From Poa pratensis (taxonomy: Eukaryota > Streptophyta > Magnoliopsida > Poales > Poaceae), in NCBI GenBank assembly GCA_947311845.1, contig CAMZMU010000034.1, positions 88,686,608 through 88,750,607 on the forward strand: a stretch of DNA of 64,000 nt, in the 5' to 3' direction. Of this stretch, positions 32,943-45,086 are shown piece by piece. A model generated the notes under the pieces. The model ran no database searches. It saw only the letters and a program-made list of their open reading frames with translations, and was not told the DNA's origin. Every line of letters starts with the position of its first letter. Position 1 is the stretch's first letter. The translations under genes and the position numbers were made by a program.

Positions 32943-34297
32943 CTAAGTATAGTATGGGCGCAGCTGGGCAATGTTCCATGGCCTCTCACGCTCTTCTAAT
33001 GAAAAGGTAGAGTGCGTTGTGTCATTTACAGACTCGGACTTTTCTCTAGCATCCACCAAATAATATGAACCATTGTTCAATTTCTTGCTTATGATGAATG
33101 GCCCTTCCCAAGGAGGAGATAACTTGTGCATCCCTTCCTTGGATTGCGTCCATCGCAACACTAGATCTCCCTCCTGGAAAGTGCGAGTTTTAACCCGGCG
33201 ACTATGATACCGCCTCAAATCTTGCTGATATACTGCTGATCTCTCCAATGCTTGTTCTCTGTTTCCTCTAGCAGGTCCACAGAATCCTGCCGGGTCTGCT
33301 CGTTTTCTGTTTCAACGTAAGCCGCCACACGAGGCGAGTCATGAATTATATCACTTGGCAAAACTGCCTCTGCCCCATACACCATAAAGAAAGGGGTCAT
33401 CTTGGTGGATCTGTTTGGTGTTGTGTTGATTCCCCAAACTACTGATGGCAACTCCTCAACCCACGCTCCGGCGGCTCTGAGACACGGGACCCGGAGACGT
33501 GGTTTCAAACCTCGAAGCAACTCCTGATTTGCTCGTTCTACTTGTCCAACTGAAGCAACATCTAAACGTATACCCTGATTTCCACAGAACTTTGCCATCT
33601 CACCAAGGGACATGTTAGTGCCATTGTCTGTGATGATACTATGAGGATACCCAAACCTGTGTATGATCTGCTTCAAAAACTTGACTGCTGTAGCTGCTTC
33701 ACAATTTGTAACAGGCATCACCTCGACCCACTTCGTAAACTTGTCAATGGCAACCAAGAGGTGGGTTTTCTTGCAAGGAGACATGCTAAAAGGACCCACC
33801 ATATCAAGCCCCCAAACTGCAAAGGGCCAAGTAAAGGTATTGTTCGCAACTCCTGAGCCGGCACATGAATTTGCCTTGCGTATCTCTGGCAACCATCACA
33901 TCTGCTTACCAGCGCTCTGCATCTGCCTGGGCTGTGAGCCAAAAGAACCGTGTCTGAAAGCTTTTGCTACTAAAGACCTCGTTGAAGCATGATGACCACA
34001 ATCTCCCTCATGAATCTCTTTCAAAATTTGCCGGCCTTCCTTTCCAGACACACATCTCTGAAATACTCCAGAGACACTTCTCTTATATAACTCGCCATCA
34101 ATAACCACGTAAGCCTTAGCCCGGCGCACAATTTGCCGGGATATAACTTCCTGCTCTGGCAGCTCTCCACGCAAAAGATACGCCAAGTATGGTTCTGTCC
34201 ACTCTGGAATTTCATGAGTTACTGCTACCAACTGCGAATCCGGGTCTTCCTGACCCGCCAGTTCTTCCACGCCCTGGGCTTGACTGATGGAGTCCAT
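32943..34297 (-). pseudogene. Tat pol: integrase region, frameshifted
   Basis: Integrase inserts the cDNA copy into host DNA. In element order the pieces are ELYKRSVSGVFQRCV and the zinc-binding region (HEGDCGHHASTRSLVAKAF, then CDGCQRYARQ). The catalytic core follows, with Asp in WGLDMVGPF, Asp in SIITDNGTNMS and Glu in VGQVERANQEL. The C-terminal domain has FQEGDLVLRWTQSKEG and ends at 32943 after WNIAQLRPYYT. At least two frame changes occur, near 33890 and near 33220-33240. All three catalytic residues are visible. Confidence 0.9.
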
Positions 34298-34844
34298 AGC
34301 TCGTCCAAGAAAACATTAGGTGGAACCGGCTCTCTGCGTGAGCCGAGTCTTGACAAAGCATCTGCAGCATCATTTTTCTGCGATCAATATGATCCACCTG
34401 ATAGCCTGAGAAAAACCCGGCTACCCTGTCCACCTCTCTTCTGTAAGCCGCCATTGTCGCATCTTTTCTATCCCATGTTCCTGAAACTTGCTGTGCCACA
34501 AGATCTGAATCCCCATAGCAATTGATATGCTTGATGCTCATCTCCTTTGCCATACGCAAACCATGCAACAAGGCCTCATATTCTGCCACATTGTTAGAAC
34601 AATCGAAGTGAATCTGCAAAACATAGCTCAATTTATCACCCTTGGGAGAAGTTAACACAACTCCAGCTCCTGAACCTTGTGCTTGCTTAGACCCGTCAAA
34701 GTGCATGACCCAAGGCTTGAGACCCGGCGCAAGGGGTGGTGCACTCAACTGTGTCCAATCATTAAGAAAATCAGCCAATGCTTGAGATTTGATAGCTGTG
34801 CGAGGCACATAGTCAATGTGTAAGGCCCCATCTCTATTGCCCAC
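34212..34844 (-). pseudogene. Tat pol: second (archaeal-type) RNase H
   Basis: WVMHFDGSKQAQGSGAGVVL gives the first catalytic Asp, NNVAEYEALLHGLRMAKEM the Glu and CYGDSDLVAQQVSG the second Asp. This extra RNase H domain after the ordinary one is a hallmark of the Tat lineage of plant Gypsy elements. The domain is continuous in one frame to about 34400, then shifts near RRK (34396) before the integrase linker. Confidence 0.88.
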
Positions 34845-35993
34845 TTGGCAATTCTTCCTGTAGCTTCTGAATTCCTGATAATATCTGCTAAGGGTATTGA
34901 ACTCACCACTGTGATTGGATGCTCCTGAAAATATGGTTTCAGCTTTCTACTTGCCATGAAAACACCAAACACTAGCTTCTGCCAGTGCGGATAGCGCTGC
35001 TTTGCTTCTGATAACACCTCACTAACATAATAGACCGGCCTCTGAACCGGGTTTTCCTTGCCTTCTTCCTTACGCTCCACCACCACAGCACTCACAGCCT
35101 GAGGCCCGGCAGCGACGTATAACAGCATGGGTTCCTTGGGACCCGGGGCCGCCAGAACTGGCGCTTCTGATAATTGTTTCTTCAGAGCTTCAAATGCCTC
35201 GTCTGCTTCCTGATTCCACACAAAGTTGTCTGTTTTCTTCAGTAACTTATACAAAGGGATTGCTTTTCTCCGAGCCGGGATATAAACCGGCTTAGCGCAG
35301 CCACACAACCTGTCAACTTCTGAACATCTGCCAATTCCTCTGGTTTTTTCAAACTTTGGATGGCTCTGATTTTTTCCGGGTTTGCCTCAATTCCACGCTC
35401 TGACACAATGAAACCAAGCAACTTTCCCGCTGGAACTCCAAACACGCACTTTGTAGGGTTAAGCTTCATCTTGTACTTCCTCAAATTTTTGAATGTTTCT
35501 GTAAGGTCACTGATAAATGACCCGGCTTTTTCTGACTTGATCACCACATCATCCACATAAGCATGCACATTGCGTCCAATCTGATCATGAAAACAGTTTT
35601 GAATACACCTCTGATAAGTTGCCCTGCGTTCTTCAACCCAAAAGTCATGGTCTTGTAACAAAAAGCACCAAAGGGGGTGATGAACGATGTCTTTTCCCAA
35701 TCCTGCCTATTAAGCTTGATCTGATGATAACCTGAATATGCGTCCAGAAAACACAAGAGCTCGCTGCCTGCCACTGCGTCAACAATTTGATCGATGCGCG
35801 GCAGCGCAAACGGGTCCTTTGGACAATGCTTGTTGAGACTTGTAAAATCGATGCACATCCTCCACTCATTATTTTTCTTCAGAACCAAAACCGGGTTAGC
35901 CAACCACTCTGGGTGGAAAACCTCCATGATAAAGCCGGCTTCCAATAACCGGGCTATCTCCTCTCCTATAGCTTTTCTTCTCTCTGCATTCAT
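34745..35993 (-). pseudogene. Tat pol: reverse transcriptase and first RNase H, frameshifted
   Basis: RT motifs in order are EEIARLLEAGFIMEVFHPEW, RMCIDFTSLNKHCPKDPF, FLDAYSGYHQIKL, and the catalytic YVDDVVIKSEKAG near 35550. LLGFIVSERGIEANPEKI follows. The first RNase H remnant (RPVYYVSEVLSEAKQRYPHW, GRIAKWAIE) lacks obvious catalytic acidic residues, as is usual in Tat elements. Frame changes lie near 35630 (after FGLKNAG) and near 35300. Confidence 0.92.
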
Positions 35994-36159
35994 TTTCTCA
36001 AACCTTGTTTTACCGGCCTTGCCTTTGGATCAACATGTAAACGGTGCTCAGCGAGTTCAGTCGGAATGCCTGGCATGTCACTAGGTGTCCACGCAAAAAC
36101 ATCCCGATTCTCACGGATGAACTCGATGAGCGCGCTTTCCTATTTATCAGTTAGGCTGG

Positions 36160-36870
36160 TCCCTATGGCGAACTGCTTGGAGGAATCCCAGGCACAAAAT
36201 CCACCATCTTGGTATCTTTTGCTGCTTTAAACTTTGCCCTGTCATCTTCTGTTGTTGGTTTTTTGAGTGCCTTGTTGTCCTGCGGGTCAAGATTAGACCT
36301 GTAAGCTTTCAACTCCTCACTAGCACAAGTTCGCTCTGCCAGGGCTGCATCTCCCTCGTCACATTCTGCTGCAATTTCTCTGTTACCATGAATGTGATGA
36401 TCCCCTTGGGACCCGGTTTTCAGCTGCAAATACACATAACACGGCCTTGCCATGAACTTGGCGTAAGCCGGCCTTCCGAACAACGCGTGATAAGGACTTG
36501 GAAATTTCACCACCTCAAAAGTGAGCCACTCTGATCTAAAGTTATGGATAGACTCGCCAAAAGCAACCTCTAATGAAATCTTTCCCTCTGGTGTAGCTGA
36601 CTTCCCAGGAACTATACCATGAAACACCGTTGACGTTTTCTGTAACTGTGATTCCTTCAGACCCATACGCACAAATGTCTCCCAATACAAGATATTAATG
36701 CTACTACCACCATCCATCAAAACCTTCTTTAGCTCAAAGCCATGAACCTGAGGAGCCACAACTAAAGCAAGCAGACCCGGATGTTCCACCAGACCCGGGT
36801 GATCTGCTCTACTCCACGTAATAGCATGCTCTGACCATCTTAGATACCTTGGCACCCCTGCAGCCACTGA
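36160..36870 (-). pseudogene. Tat pol: aspartic protease region
   Basis: The catalytic motif is visible as KVLMDGGSSINILYW, the Asp-Gly-Gly-Ser-Ser form typical of Tat proteases, near 36720. It is followed by MGLKESQL and the C-terminal half with LFGRPAYAKFMARPCYVYLQ. The frame then ends at 36163. The protease frees gag and pol products from the polyprotein. Confidence 0.85.
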
Positions 36871-36887
36871 GTTAACTGCCCTTTTGA

Positions 36888-37679
36888 CTATCTTTCTCTC
36901 TCTCTTGGTCGTACCACTGGTATATATATGATATTGGCCAAGTTGCCTTGGCTGTTTGAGAATCCACCCTGGTTACCTGTATTTTGGCCAGGTCCTGTAT
37001 TGCCAGTGGGTACCGCATTTGCTCCAGTTAGAGGCCCCGCAGCCGGGTTAACACTCGGGCCGGGTCCTCCACTTCTGTTTGCTCCTTGCAAAGCTCTCTG
37101 AATTTCATTGTTTTTCCACCTGTTCAAATCCACACACTGGGCCAATGAATGATTGGCGGGTCTGCCGTTCTTGCTATGACGGGGACACGGCATCCTGAAG
37201 GCCTCTTCAGTGCTCATTGGACGTGACCCTTGATAACTATTTCCACCACTGTAATTCCCATTATTTCCCTGATAACCTCTGTTTTCCTGATAACCCCTGT
37301 TTTCCTGATAATTTCCGTCCATCCTTTGCCTCTGAAACCCGGCGTTTGCGTTTGCCACTAGCTCTGAGTTTCCCTCTGATGCCACGCTTGTGCTGATTCT
37401 GATTATTGTTGTTATTGTTTCCCAGGCCATTGTTGCTCCTTCCTCCATTATTCGCAGTACCTTTCCCTTTTTCTTCCTCGCCATCATCCTGGGTCTTGTC
37501 CGTGGCTGCATGTCTGTTGCACGCATCCATCAATTCTGCCATAGTAACGGGCTTAACCCGGTGTCCCTCTTTCATGCGACCTAGCTTCTGGACCAAGGGA
37601 GCGTACTTGCAAGTTTTCTCCATCGATGAAATTGCGTCCTTGGGCTCGATGCCTGATGAGGAGTGCAAGATCTCCGTGA
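36888..37679 (-). pseudogene. Tat gag, C-terminal part
   Basis: This is the portion of gag downstream of nested element 1. It contains KYAPLVQKLGRMKEGHRVKP, an Asn/Gly-rich stretch with repeated GYQENR units, and a possible zinc-binding segment CPRHSKNGRPANHSLAQC (37140-37195). Two frames are needed. The reading frame enters from 44631 once nested element 1 is ignored. Confidence 0.8.
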
Positions 37680-37684
37680 CCCGG

Positions 37685-39258
37685 TGATGTCTACGTGTGC
37701 TTCTATTCTTGTAGACAGTGTTGGGCCTCCAAGAGCAGAGGTTTGTAGAACAGCAGCAAGTTTCCCTTAAGTGAATCACCCAAGGTTTATCGAACTCAGG
37801 GAGGTAGAGGTCAAAGATGTCCCTCTCAAGCAACCCTGCAATTAAGATACAAGAAGTCTCTTGTGTCCCCAACACACCCAATACACTTGTCAATGTATAG
37901 GTGCACTAGTTCGGCGAAGAGATAGTGAAATACAAGTAATATGGATGATTATAAGTAGTAACTGCAATCTGAAATAAAGATGGCAGCAAGCAAACATGTA
38001 GCAGAACTTGATGTAAACGGTGTTTCAATGCTTAGAAACAAGGCCTAGGGATCATACTTTCACTAGTGGACACTCTCAACAATGATCTCATAACTGAATA
38101 AGTAAAAGCTACTCTTAAACACTCTCTTGTTGGATAACAAACACCATTCATTGTGTAGGGCTACAAAAGCACACCTCAAGCCGGAGTAAACAAGCCACAA
38201 CGTCATAAAGGAATCACACACGGTGCACACACTGTCACCTTTACACCGTGGAGAGTACCGGAGTTCATATTAAAGTAACCTATAGAGTGCATAATAGATA
38301 AAGAGTAACATCTACATATTCAACTAGATTAGCACAACTGAACACAAGTAAATACTGCTCGGGATTATTCTCCTTCTTGATGAAGCAAGAGTACTATGTG
38401 TAGGGCTGCAAGAGCACACCTCAAAGTCTGAGTAAACAAACACCACAATTCCCAAGAATAAGCCATGATAAATGTCTAAATTATTCATAGAGTCACACAA
38501 GTACCCACACTGTCACCTTGATACCGTGTTGTCACAATGACTCCAGAAACTAGACAAAATCACTTGAGTAGCATAAACATTATTAATGTATTCAGCGATA
38601 CTAGCAATACACATGATCACATAAAGATCACACCATGTGAGAGAGAGATGAACCACATAGCTACCGGTAGAGCCCTCAGCCTCGGGGGAGAACTACTCCC
38701 TCCTCATCATGGGAGTCAGCAGCGGCGATGAAGATGGCGGTGGTGTCGATGGAGATGACTCCGGGGGCAATTCCCCGTCCCGGCAGCGTGCCGGAACAGA
38801 GATTCTGTCCCCCGAAACTTGTCGTCGATGGCGGCGGCGCTGCGGAACTCTTCGTGGAAATTGGCTTCTTGTTTTAGGGTTTTCGCGTCTGAGGCAATAT
38901 ATAGGCGAAGGGGCAGCGTCGGTGGAGGCCCGAGGGGCCCACCCATGGTGGCGCGGCGGGGCCCAGCCGCGTGGGTGGTTTGGCCACCTCGGCGCCCCCT
39001 TCGTCTCTCCTTCGGACTCCGTGACGCGCTGGAAAAATAGGACGTGGCCTTTTGTTTCGTGCAATTCCGAGAATATTCGCAGAAGTACTTTTCTGAAAAA
39101 AAACAGCAGAAAACAGGGAACTGGCACTGTGGCATCTTGTTAATAGGTTAGTCCCAGAAAATGCATAAAAGTGATATGAAGTGTATATAAAACATGTAGC
39201 AATTGGTATAATATAAGCATGGAACATCAGAAATTATAGATACGTTGGAGACGTATCA
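37685..39258 (-). repeat. 3' LTR of nested element 1
   Basis: 1,574 bp. In element orientation it follows the purine-rich AAGCTTGGGGATGCT (complement of 39259-39273). It contains an upstream half shared with the LTR of nested element 2. Confidence 0.93.
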
Positions 39259-42200
39259 AGCATCCCCAAGCTTAGTTCTACTCGTCCTCGAGTAGGTAAA
39301 ACGATAACAACAAATAATTTCTGAGGAGACATGCTTTCACACAATCTTGATCATAATATTGTAAGGCATGTAAGCTGTGATCAAATCATTCAAAGCAAAT
39401 GTATATAGTTGATATCAAAAGATAATAAAGCAAGAGTCAAACAAGCTAAAAGTTTTCATGAACTATTGCTTTAAAGACATGAAACCGTACAAGGTTCATT
39501 AAAGATGGTTTAAGTATCCAGCATAGGAGTTCTATCCTTCAATCCAAGCATCAAGCAAATTTTCATAACATAGAAGGATTCAGCCAAGTAAACATAAACA
39601 TGAACGTCATGAATCAACTGTTTCGAAGTCTACTCAACCGGTGAGCGCAAGCATTTGGTATTGGCACCAGGATGTTATGGCAAAGAGAACATTAATGGGG
39701 GTTTGGAAGGCCAATGGAAGAAAGTCTCACAAAGCTATAAGTGATCATTAGACAAGAGGAAGTCTTATAATCGAAGCTATGTAAGGAGTAGTGATTGCCA
39801 TGCAACGGATGCACATAGAGCTATATGTGTATGAAAGCTCTCCAATGGAACTAGTGGGGGTGCATCCAACTTGGTTGCTCATGAAGACCTAGAGCACTTT
39901 TGAGGAAGCTCATCATTGGAATATACAACCCAAGTTCTATAGTGTAAATTCCCCACATAGTTATACTAGTAGAACATGAAAACTCTCTCACATGGAGTAT
40001 AGGTGCTAAACATGAGCACAAATGATGACTATGAATACTGCAGGTGCTAAACATGAGCACAAGTGTGATAAAGGATAGTAATGTTGCCCCCTTTTTCTTT
40101 ATTCTTCTTTTTTTTCTTTTTTTCTATTTTTTTTTCTGTTTCTCTTTTCGATGGCCTCCATGGCTCTTTTCACAGGGGCAACACTCTAATATGATTACAA
40201 ACTTTTTGGTACAAATAACTCATAATGAACAAAACATGATGTATAAAACTGTATGCCTCTGCCAGTGTAGCAGGATGTGCAATGATCTAGCGTAACATGG
40301 GTAAACCACACATCAGCTGTATAGAATCATGCAAAGCAATATAAATGATGAATGACAACAAGTCATGTAATGTAAATGGAAGTTGCATGGCAATATATCT
40401 CGGAACAGCTATGGAAATGCTGTGGTAGGTAGGTATGGTGGTTGTTTTGAGGAAGATGTATAGGCTTATGTGTAGGAGAACAAGAGGAAGTCCTCCCACG
40501 GGGTTGGATGTACTGGCGAAGTATGCACAACTCTCAATGTGAGCAGAAGGCAATGCACAGCACCGAAGAGGCTAGCAAATATGGATGGTGGAAGTGCCAA
40601 AAACCGTAGCTTAACATTAGTCAAAAAGAACTCACAAGTTTATTGCAAACAACTAGCAGGTTCAACATTAAGAGCATGATTAAAATTCACTCCAAGAAGG
40701 GCCGTTCACGGTGGCACAAGTACCCCGTTAGATCCCTCGACCTTCAGCACAACTTAGTTACTACGATGAACTTTCAGACATGGAAAGCTATCAAGTCCAA
40801 CTACACCTTCAACAATTTTAGAGTTTGTAGTACGGTACAAGCTTAAAGACAACAATCCACTAATGATTTTAACTTAATTAACCAGCAAGCTTTACCATCT
40901 AAATATCTCAAAACATTTGCAAAGAATCAAGTTATCAAAGTTTCAATGATCTACAAGATTATGCAAGTTTTCATACCACTACCACATGCAGCATTTTCTT
41001 TCTTCCAAGCAAACACCAACAACTTACTTAAACATAAACTCTCCAAATGATAATATAATGCAGCAAGAGAGTATTTATAAACACGTGCTAACAGCTCAAA
41101 GAGATGCATGAAAAACAGGAGCTAAAAGCACTGCAGTAGCTAGTTAAGAATACTCAACAAATATAAGTGAAGAACATGAGTATTCACATGAAAAAGCGGA
41201 GCGTGTCTCTCTCCCACACAAGGATTGCTAGGATCCGAATTTATTCAAACAAAAACAAAATAAAAGCACACAGACGCTCCAAGTAAAGCACATAAGATGT
41301 GAAAGAATTAAAATATAGTTTCACTAGAGATGACCTGATAAGTTGTTGATGAAGAAGGGGATGCCTTGGGCATCCCCAAGCTTAGACGCTTGAGTCTCTT
41401 GAATATGGCTGGGGATGAACCACGGGGGCATCCCCAAGCTTAGCTTTTCACTCTTCTTGATCACATAATATCACCCTTCTCGCTTGATCCTTGAAAACTT
41501 CCTTCACACCAAACTCGAAACAGTTCTCATTAGAGGGTTAGTGCATAATCAAAAATTCTCATATTCTGTAATGAACAATCATTCCCAAAGCTTCTGGACA
41601 TTAGCTACAGCCACAATGCTTTGTGGAGCAAAGAAATCCACACAAACATCGTAAAAGAGCGAATGCAAAACAAAAGGCAGAATCTGTCAAAAACAGAACA
41701 GTCTGGAATGACGAATTTTTTCGAGGCACTTAAGTTGCTCAGATGGATCTGGCCAAAATAATGAAAGTTGCGTACATATCTCAGGAAGATGCGTGATTTT
41801 TTCAGAATTTTTGAATTTTCTACAGGGAGATAAGCTCAAATCGTGACAGCCAAAAATCTGTTACTGCGCAGAAATCCAAATCTTGCATCAACTTTCAATA
41901 TAGAACTTTACTTGGCACAACAATGCGATAAAATAAAGATACAAAGGAGTTGCTACAGAAGTAACAAGCACCTTGACTCAAAAAAGAAAATTGCAGAAAA
42001 TAAAACAATGGGTTGTCTCCCATAAGCGCTTTTCTTTAAAGCCTTTTAGCTAGGCATGATAATTTGATGATGCTCTCATATGTAATAGAGTTGAATATAG
42101 AGAGCATCAAGAAGCATATATAAAACATGTTTAAATCTAACACTCTTCCTATGCATAGGAGCCTTGTAAGAAAACAAATCAATGAAGCACAAAGTGACTA

Positions 42201-42480
42201 GCATAGGAAACAAAACAAGTGCAACTTCAAAAATTTCAACATAAAGAGAGGAGACTTAATATTATTGAGATATATGAAACGTGTCTCCCTCTCTCATAAG
42301 GACCAGTAGGTCTTAAAGTACCAGCAAATAAAAGCAAATCAAGAGAAAGCTCAAAACTTCATCAAAGAGAGAAATTTAGTAACATGAAGATTTCTATAAC
42401 CATACTTTCCTCTCTCAAAATAATTTTCAGTGGCATCATGAATAAACTCAACAATATAGCTATCACATAAAGCATTCTTA

Positions 42481-42933
42481 TCATGATCCACATGCATAAA
42501 GTATCATTACTCTCCACATAAGCATAATCAATTTTATTAGTAATAGTGGAGTAAAAGTATCACATCCATCATTGTATTCATCATAAATTGCAGGCATAGT
42601 ATAATCATAATAAACTTTATCCTCCATAGTAGGTGGCACCAAAATACCACTATCATTATAATCATCATAAATTGGAGGCAAAGTATCATCAAAGAAAATT
42701 TTCTCCTCAAAACTTGGGGGACTAAAAATATCATATTCATCACAACCAGCTTCCCCAAGCTTAGACTTTTCCATAGCATTAGCAATAATGGTGTTCAAAG
42801 AATTTATAGTAATACCATTGCTACCATCATGCAAACAAGCCTCCATAGGTTTTTTAATTTTCTCTTCAAAAGCATCATGTCCTAATTCAATATAAAGTTC
42901 ATAAAGATCTCTAATTTTTTTGTTGTTTTCCAT
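42481..42933 (-). CDS. Short ORF of nested element 1, unknown function
   Basis: 150 codons starting MENNKKIRDLYELYIELGHD. Further along it has acidic, Tyr/Asp-rich repeats (PPIYDDYNDSGILVPP and PAIYDEYNDGCDTF). I recall similar predicted proteins as common in Triticeae genome annotations; they are carried by retroelements. It starts about 80 bases after the primer binding site, where gag would begin. It could be a highly reduced gag-like protein or a cis-acting segment that happens to be open. It has no known domain. Confidence 0.55.
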   Translation of the reverse strand: MENNKKIRDLYELYIELGHDAFEEKIKKPMEACLHDGSNGITINSLNTIIANAMEKSKLGEAGCDEYDIFSPPSFEEKIFFDDTLPPIYDDYNDSGILVPPTMEDKVYYDYTMPAIYDEYNDGCDTFTPLLLIKLIMLMWRVMILYACGS

Positions 42934-43013
42934 TAAGCCTAACTAGTGAAAATAAAAACAAGAAACAAAAAGATAATTGCAGAATCTAAAGGAGATACCT
43001 TCCAACGCTTACC

Positions 43014-43031
43014 TCCCCGGCAACGGCGCCA
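43014..43031 (-). other. Primer binding site of nested element 1 (tRNA-Asp)
   Basis: The element-strand sequence TGGCGCCGTTGCCGGGGA is complementary to the 3' end of plant cytosolic tRNA-Asp and lies 10 bases inside the 5' LTR. Confidence 0.9.
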
Positions 43032-43041
43032 GAAAATAGCT

Positions 43042-44625
43042 TGATGTCTACGTGTGCTTCTATTCTTGTAGACAGTGTTGGGCCTCCAAGAGCAGAGGTT
43101 TGTAGAACAGCAGCAAGTTTCCCTTAAGTGAATCACCCAAGGTTTATCGAACTCAGGGAGGTAGAGGTCAAAGATTCCCTCTCAAGCAACCCTGCAATTA
43201 AGATACAAGAAGTCTCTTGTGTCCCCAACACACCTAATACACTTGTCAGATGTATAGGTGCACTAGTTCGGCGAAGAGATAGTGAAATACAAGTAATATG
43301 GATGATTATAGTAGTAACTGCAATCTGAAATAAAGATGGCAGCAAGCAAACATGTAGCAGAACTTGATGTAAACGGTGTTTCAATGCTTAGAAACAAGGC
43401 CTAGGGATCATACTTTCACTAGTGGACACTCTCAACAATGATCTCATAACTGAATAAGTAAAAGCTACTCTTAAACACTCTCTTGTTGGATAACAAACAC
43501 CATTCATTGTGTAGGGCTACAAAAGCACACCTCAAGCCGGAGTAAACAAGCCACAACGTCATAAAGGAATCACACACGTGCACACACTGTCACCGTCACA
43601 CCGTGGAGAGTACCGGAGTTCATATTAAAGTAACCTATAGAGTGCATAATAGATAAAGAGTAACATCTACATATTCAACTAGATTAGCACAACTAAACAC
43701 AAGTAAATACTGCTCGGGATTATTCTCCTTCTTGATGAAGCAAGAGTACTATGCGTAGGGCTGCAAGAGTACACCTCAAAGTCTGAGTAAACAAACACCA
43801 CAATTCCCAAGAATAAGCCATGATAAATGTCTAAATTATTCATAGAGTCACACAAGTACCCACACTGTCACCTTGATACCGTGTTGTCACAATGACTCCA
43901 GAAACTAGACAAAATCACTTGAGTACATAAACATTATTAATGTATTCAGCGATACTAGCAATACACATGATCACATAAAGATCACACCATGTGAGAGAGA
44001 GATGAACCACATAGCTACCGGTAGAGCCCTCAGCCTCGGGGGAGAACTACTCCCTCCTCATCATGGGAGTCAGCAGCGGCGATGAAGATGGCGATGGAGT
44101 TGATGGAGATGACTCCGGGGGCAATTCCCCGTCCCGCAGCGTGCCGGAACAGAGATTCTGTCCCCCGAAACTTGTCGTCGATGGCGGCGGCGCTGCGGAA
44201 CTCTTCGTGGAAATTGGCTTCTTGTTTTAGGGTTTTCGCGTCTGAGGCAATATATAGGCGAAGGTGCAGCGTCGGTGGAGGCCCGAGGGGCCCACCTCAT
44301 AGGTCGGCGCGGCTGTGGGCCCAGCCGCGCGAGCAGGTGGTCTGGGCACCTCGGTGCCCCCCTTCGTCTCTCCTTCGGACTCCGTGACGGCGCTGGAAAA
44401 ATAAGGACGTGGCCTTTTGTTTCGTGCAATTCCGAGAATATTCGCAGAAGTAGTTTTCTGGAATAAAAAACAGCAGAAAACAGGGAACTGGCACTTCGGC
44501 ATCTTGTTAATAGGTTAGTCCCAGAAAATGCATAAAAGTGATATGAAGTGTATATAAAACATGTAGCAATTGGTATAATATAAGCATGGAACATCAGAAA
44601 TTATAGATACGTTGGAGACGTATCA
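43042..44625 (-). repeat. 5' LTR of nested element 1
   Basis: 1,584 bp. It differs from the other LTR by roughly 25 or more substitutions and small indels by eye, with a variable patch around 44290-44400. It ends next to the target duplication CCCGG. Confidence 0.93.
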
Positions 44626-44630
44626 CCCGG

Positions 44631-45081
44631 CCCATCCAGTGACGCGCTGACTCGCCTTTCCTCTGTACACAACGATCAAGATCTTCAATGGAAAATAATC
44701 GCTTGCACGTACCCTGAAAGTGCTTGATAAAAATTGTCTTCAACTCGTCCCAAGAATTGATAGACTTCTCTGGCAGATTCTTGAACCACAACTTTGCTGC
44801 ACCATCGCTCATCATCAAATACATGTACTTTGCACAAACGTTCTCTGTGGCATTGTGTATACACATTGCCATCTCATAGCTGCTCAACCAACTTGCCGGG
44901 TCCGTGCTCGGCTCGTAATTGGCAATCTTGCTTGGCTCCTTGAACTTCTCAGGGAAAGGCTCTGCTCTAATGGCATCTGAAAGACACTTTGGCCCCGCTA
45001 AGGTGGAAGAACTTGCTAACAAATTATTGTTACCCGGCGAGCTTGCAGACGCGGCGGGCGCGGGACCCGGTCCTCCTTGTG
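44631..45081 (-). pseudogene. Tat gag, central retrotransposon-gag domain
   Basis: This is the strip of host element between the two nested insertions. It encodes the conserved capsid-like region: FPEKFKEPSKIANYEPSTDP, WLSSYEMAMCIHNATEN, AAKLWFKNLPEKSINSWDEL, FIKHFQGTCKR. It matches the Retrotrans_gag family and continues the reading from 51968 into 37679 across both insertions. Confidence 0.9.
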
Positions 45082-45086
45082 GTATT

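Larger units (their letters stand above)
37685..44625 (-). mobile_element. Nested element 1: non-autonomous Gypsy (Athila-like) retrotransposon, 6.9 kb
   Basis: The LTRs are 37685-39258 and 43042-44625. In element orientation they begin TGATACGTCTCC and end TAGACATCA. Exact target duplication CCCGG occurs at 37680-37684 and 44626-44630. The primer binding site (complement of 43014-43031) matches the 3' end of cytosolic tRNA-Asp over 18 bases, as in Athila-lineage elements. The 3.8-kb interior has no protease, RT or integrase, only one short ORF, so mobilisation would need proteins from a relative. It interrupts the gag of the Tat element. Its two LTRs differ at more positions than those of element 2, so it seems the older of the two. 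Confidence 0.93.

Noticed and set aside
39300..41250. Possible CRISPR-like or satellite array in AT-rich interior of nested element 1
   Set aside because: No regularly spaced repeats are present, only scattered AAGCTTGGGGATGC-type motifs already reported. CRISPR is not expected in plant DNA.
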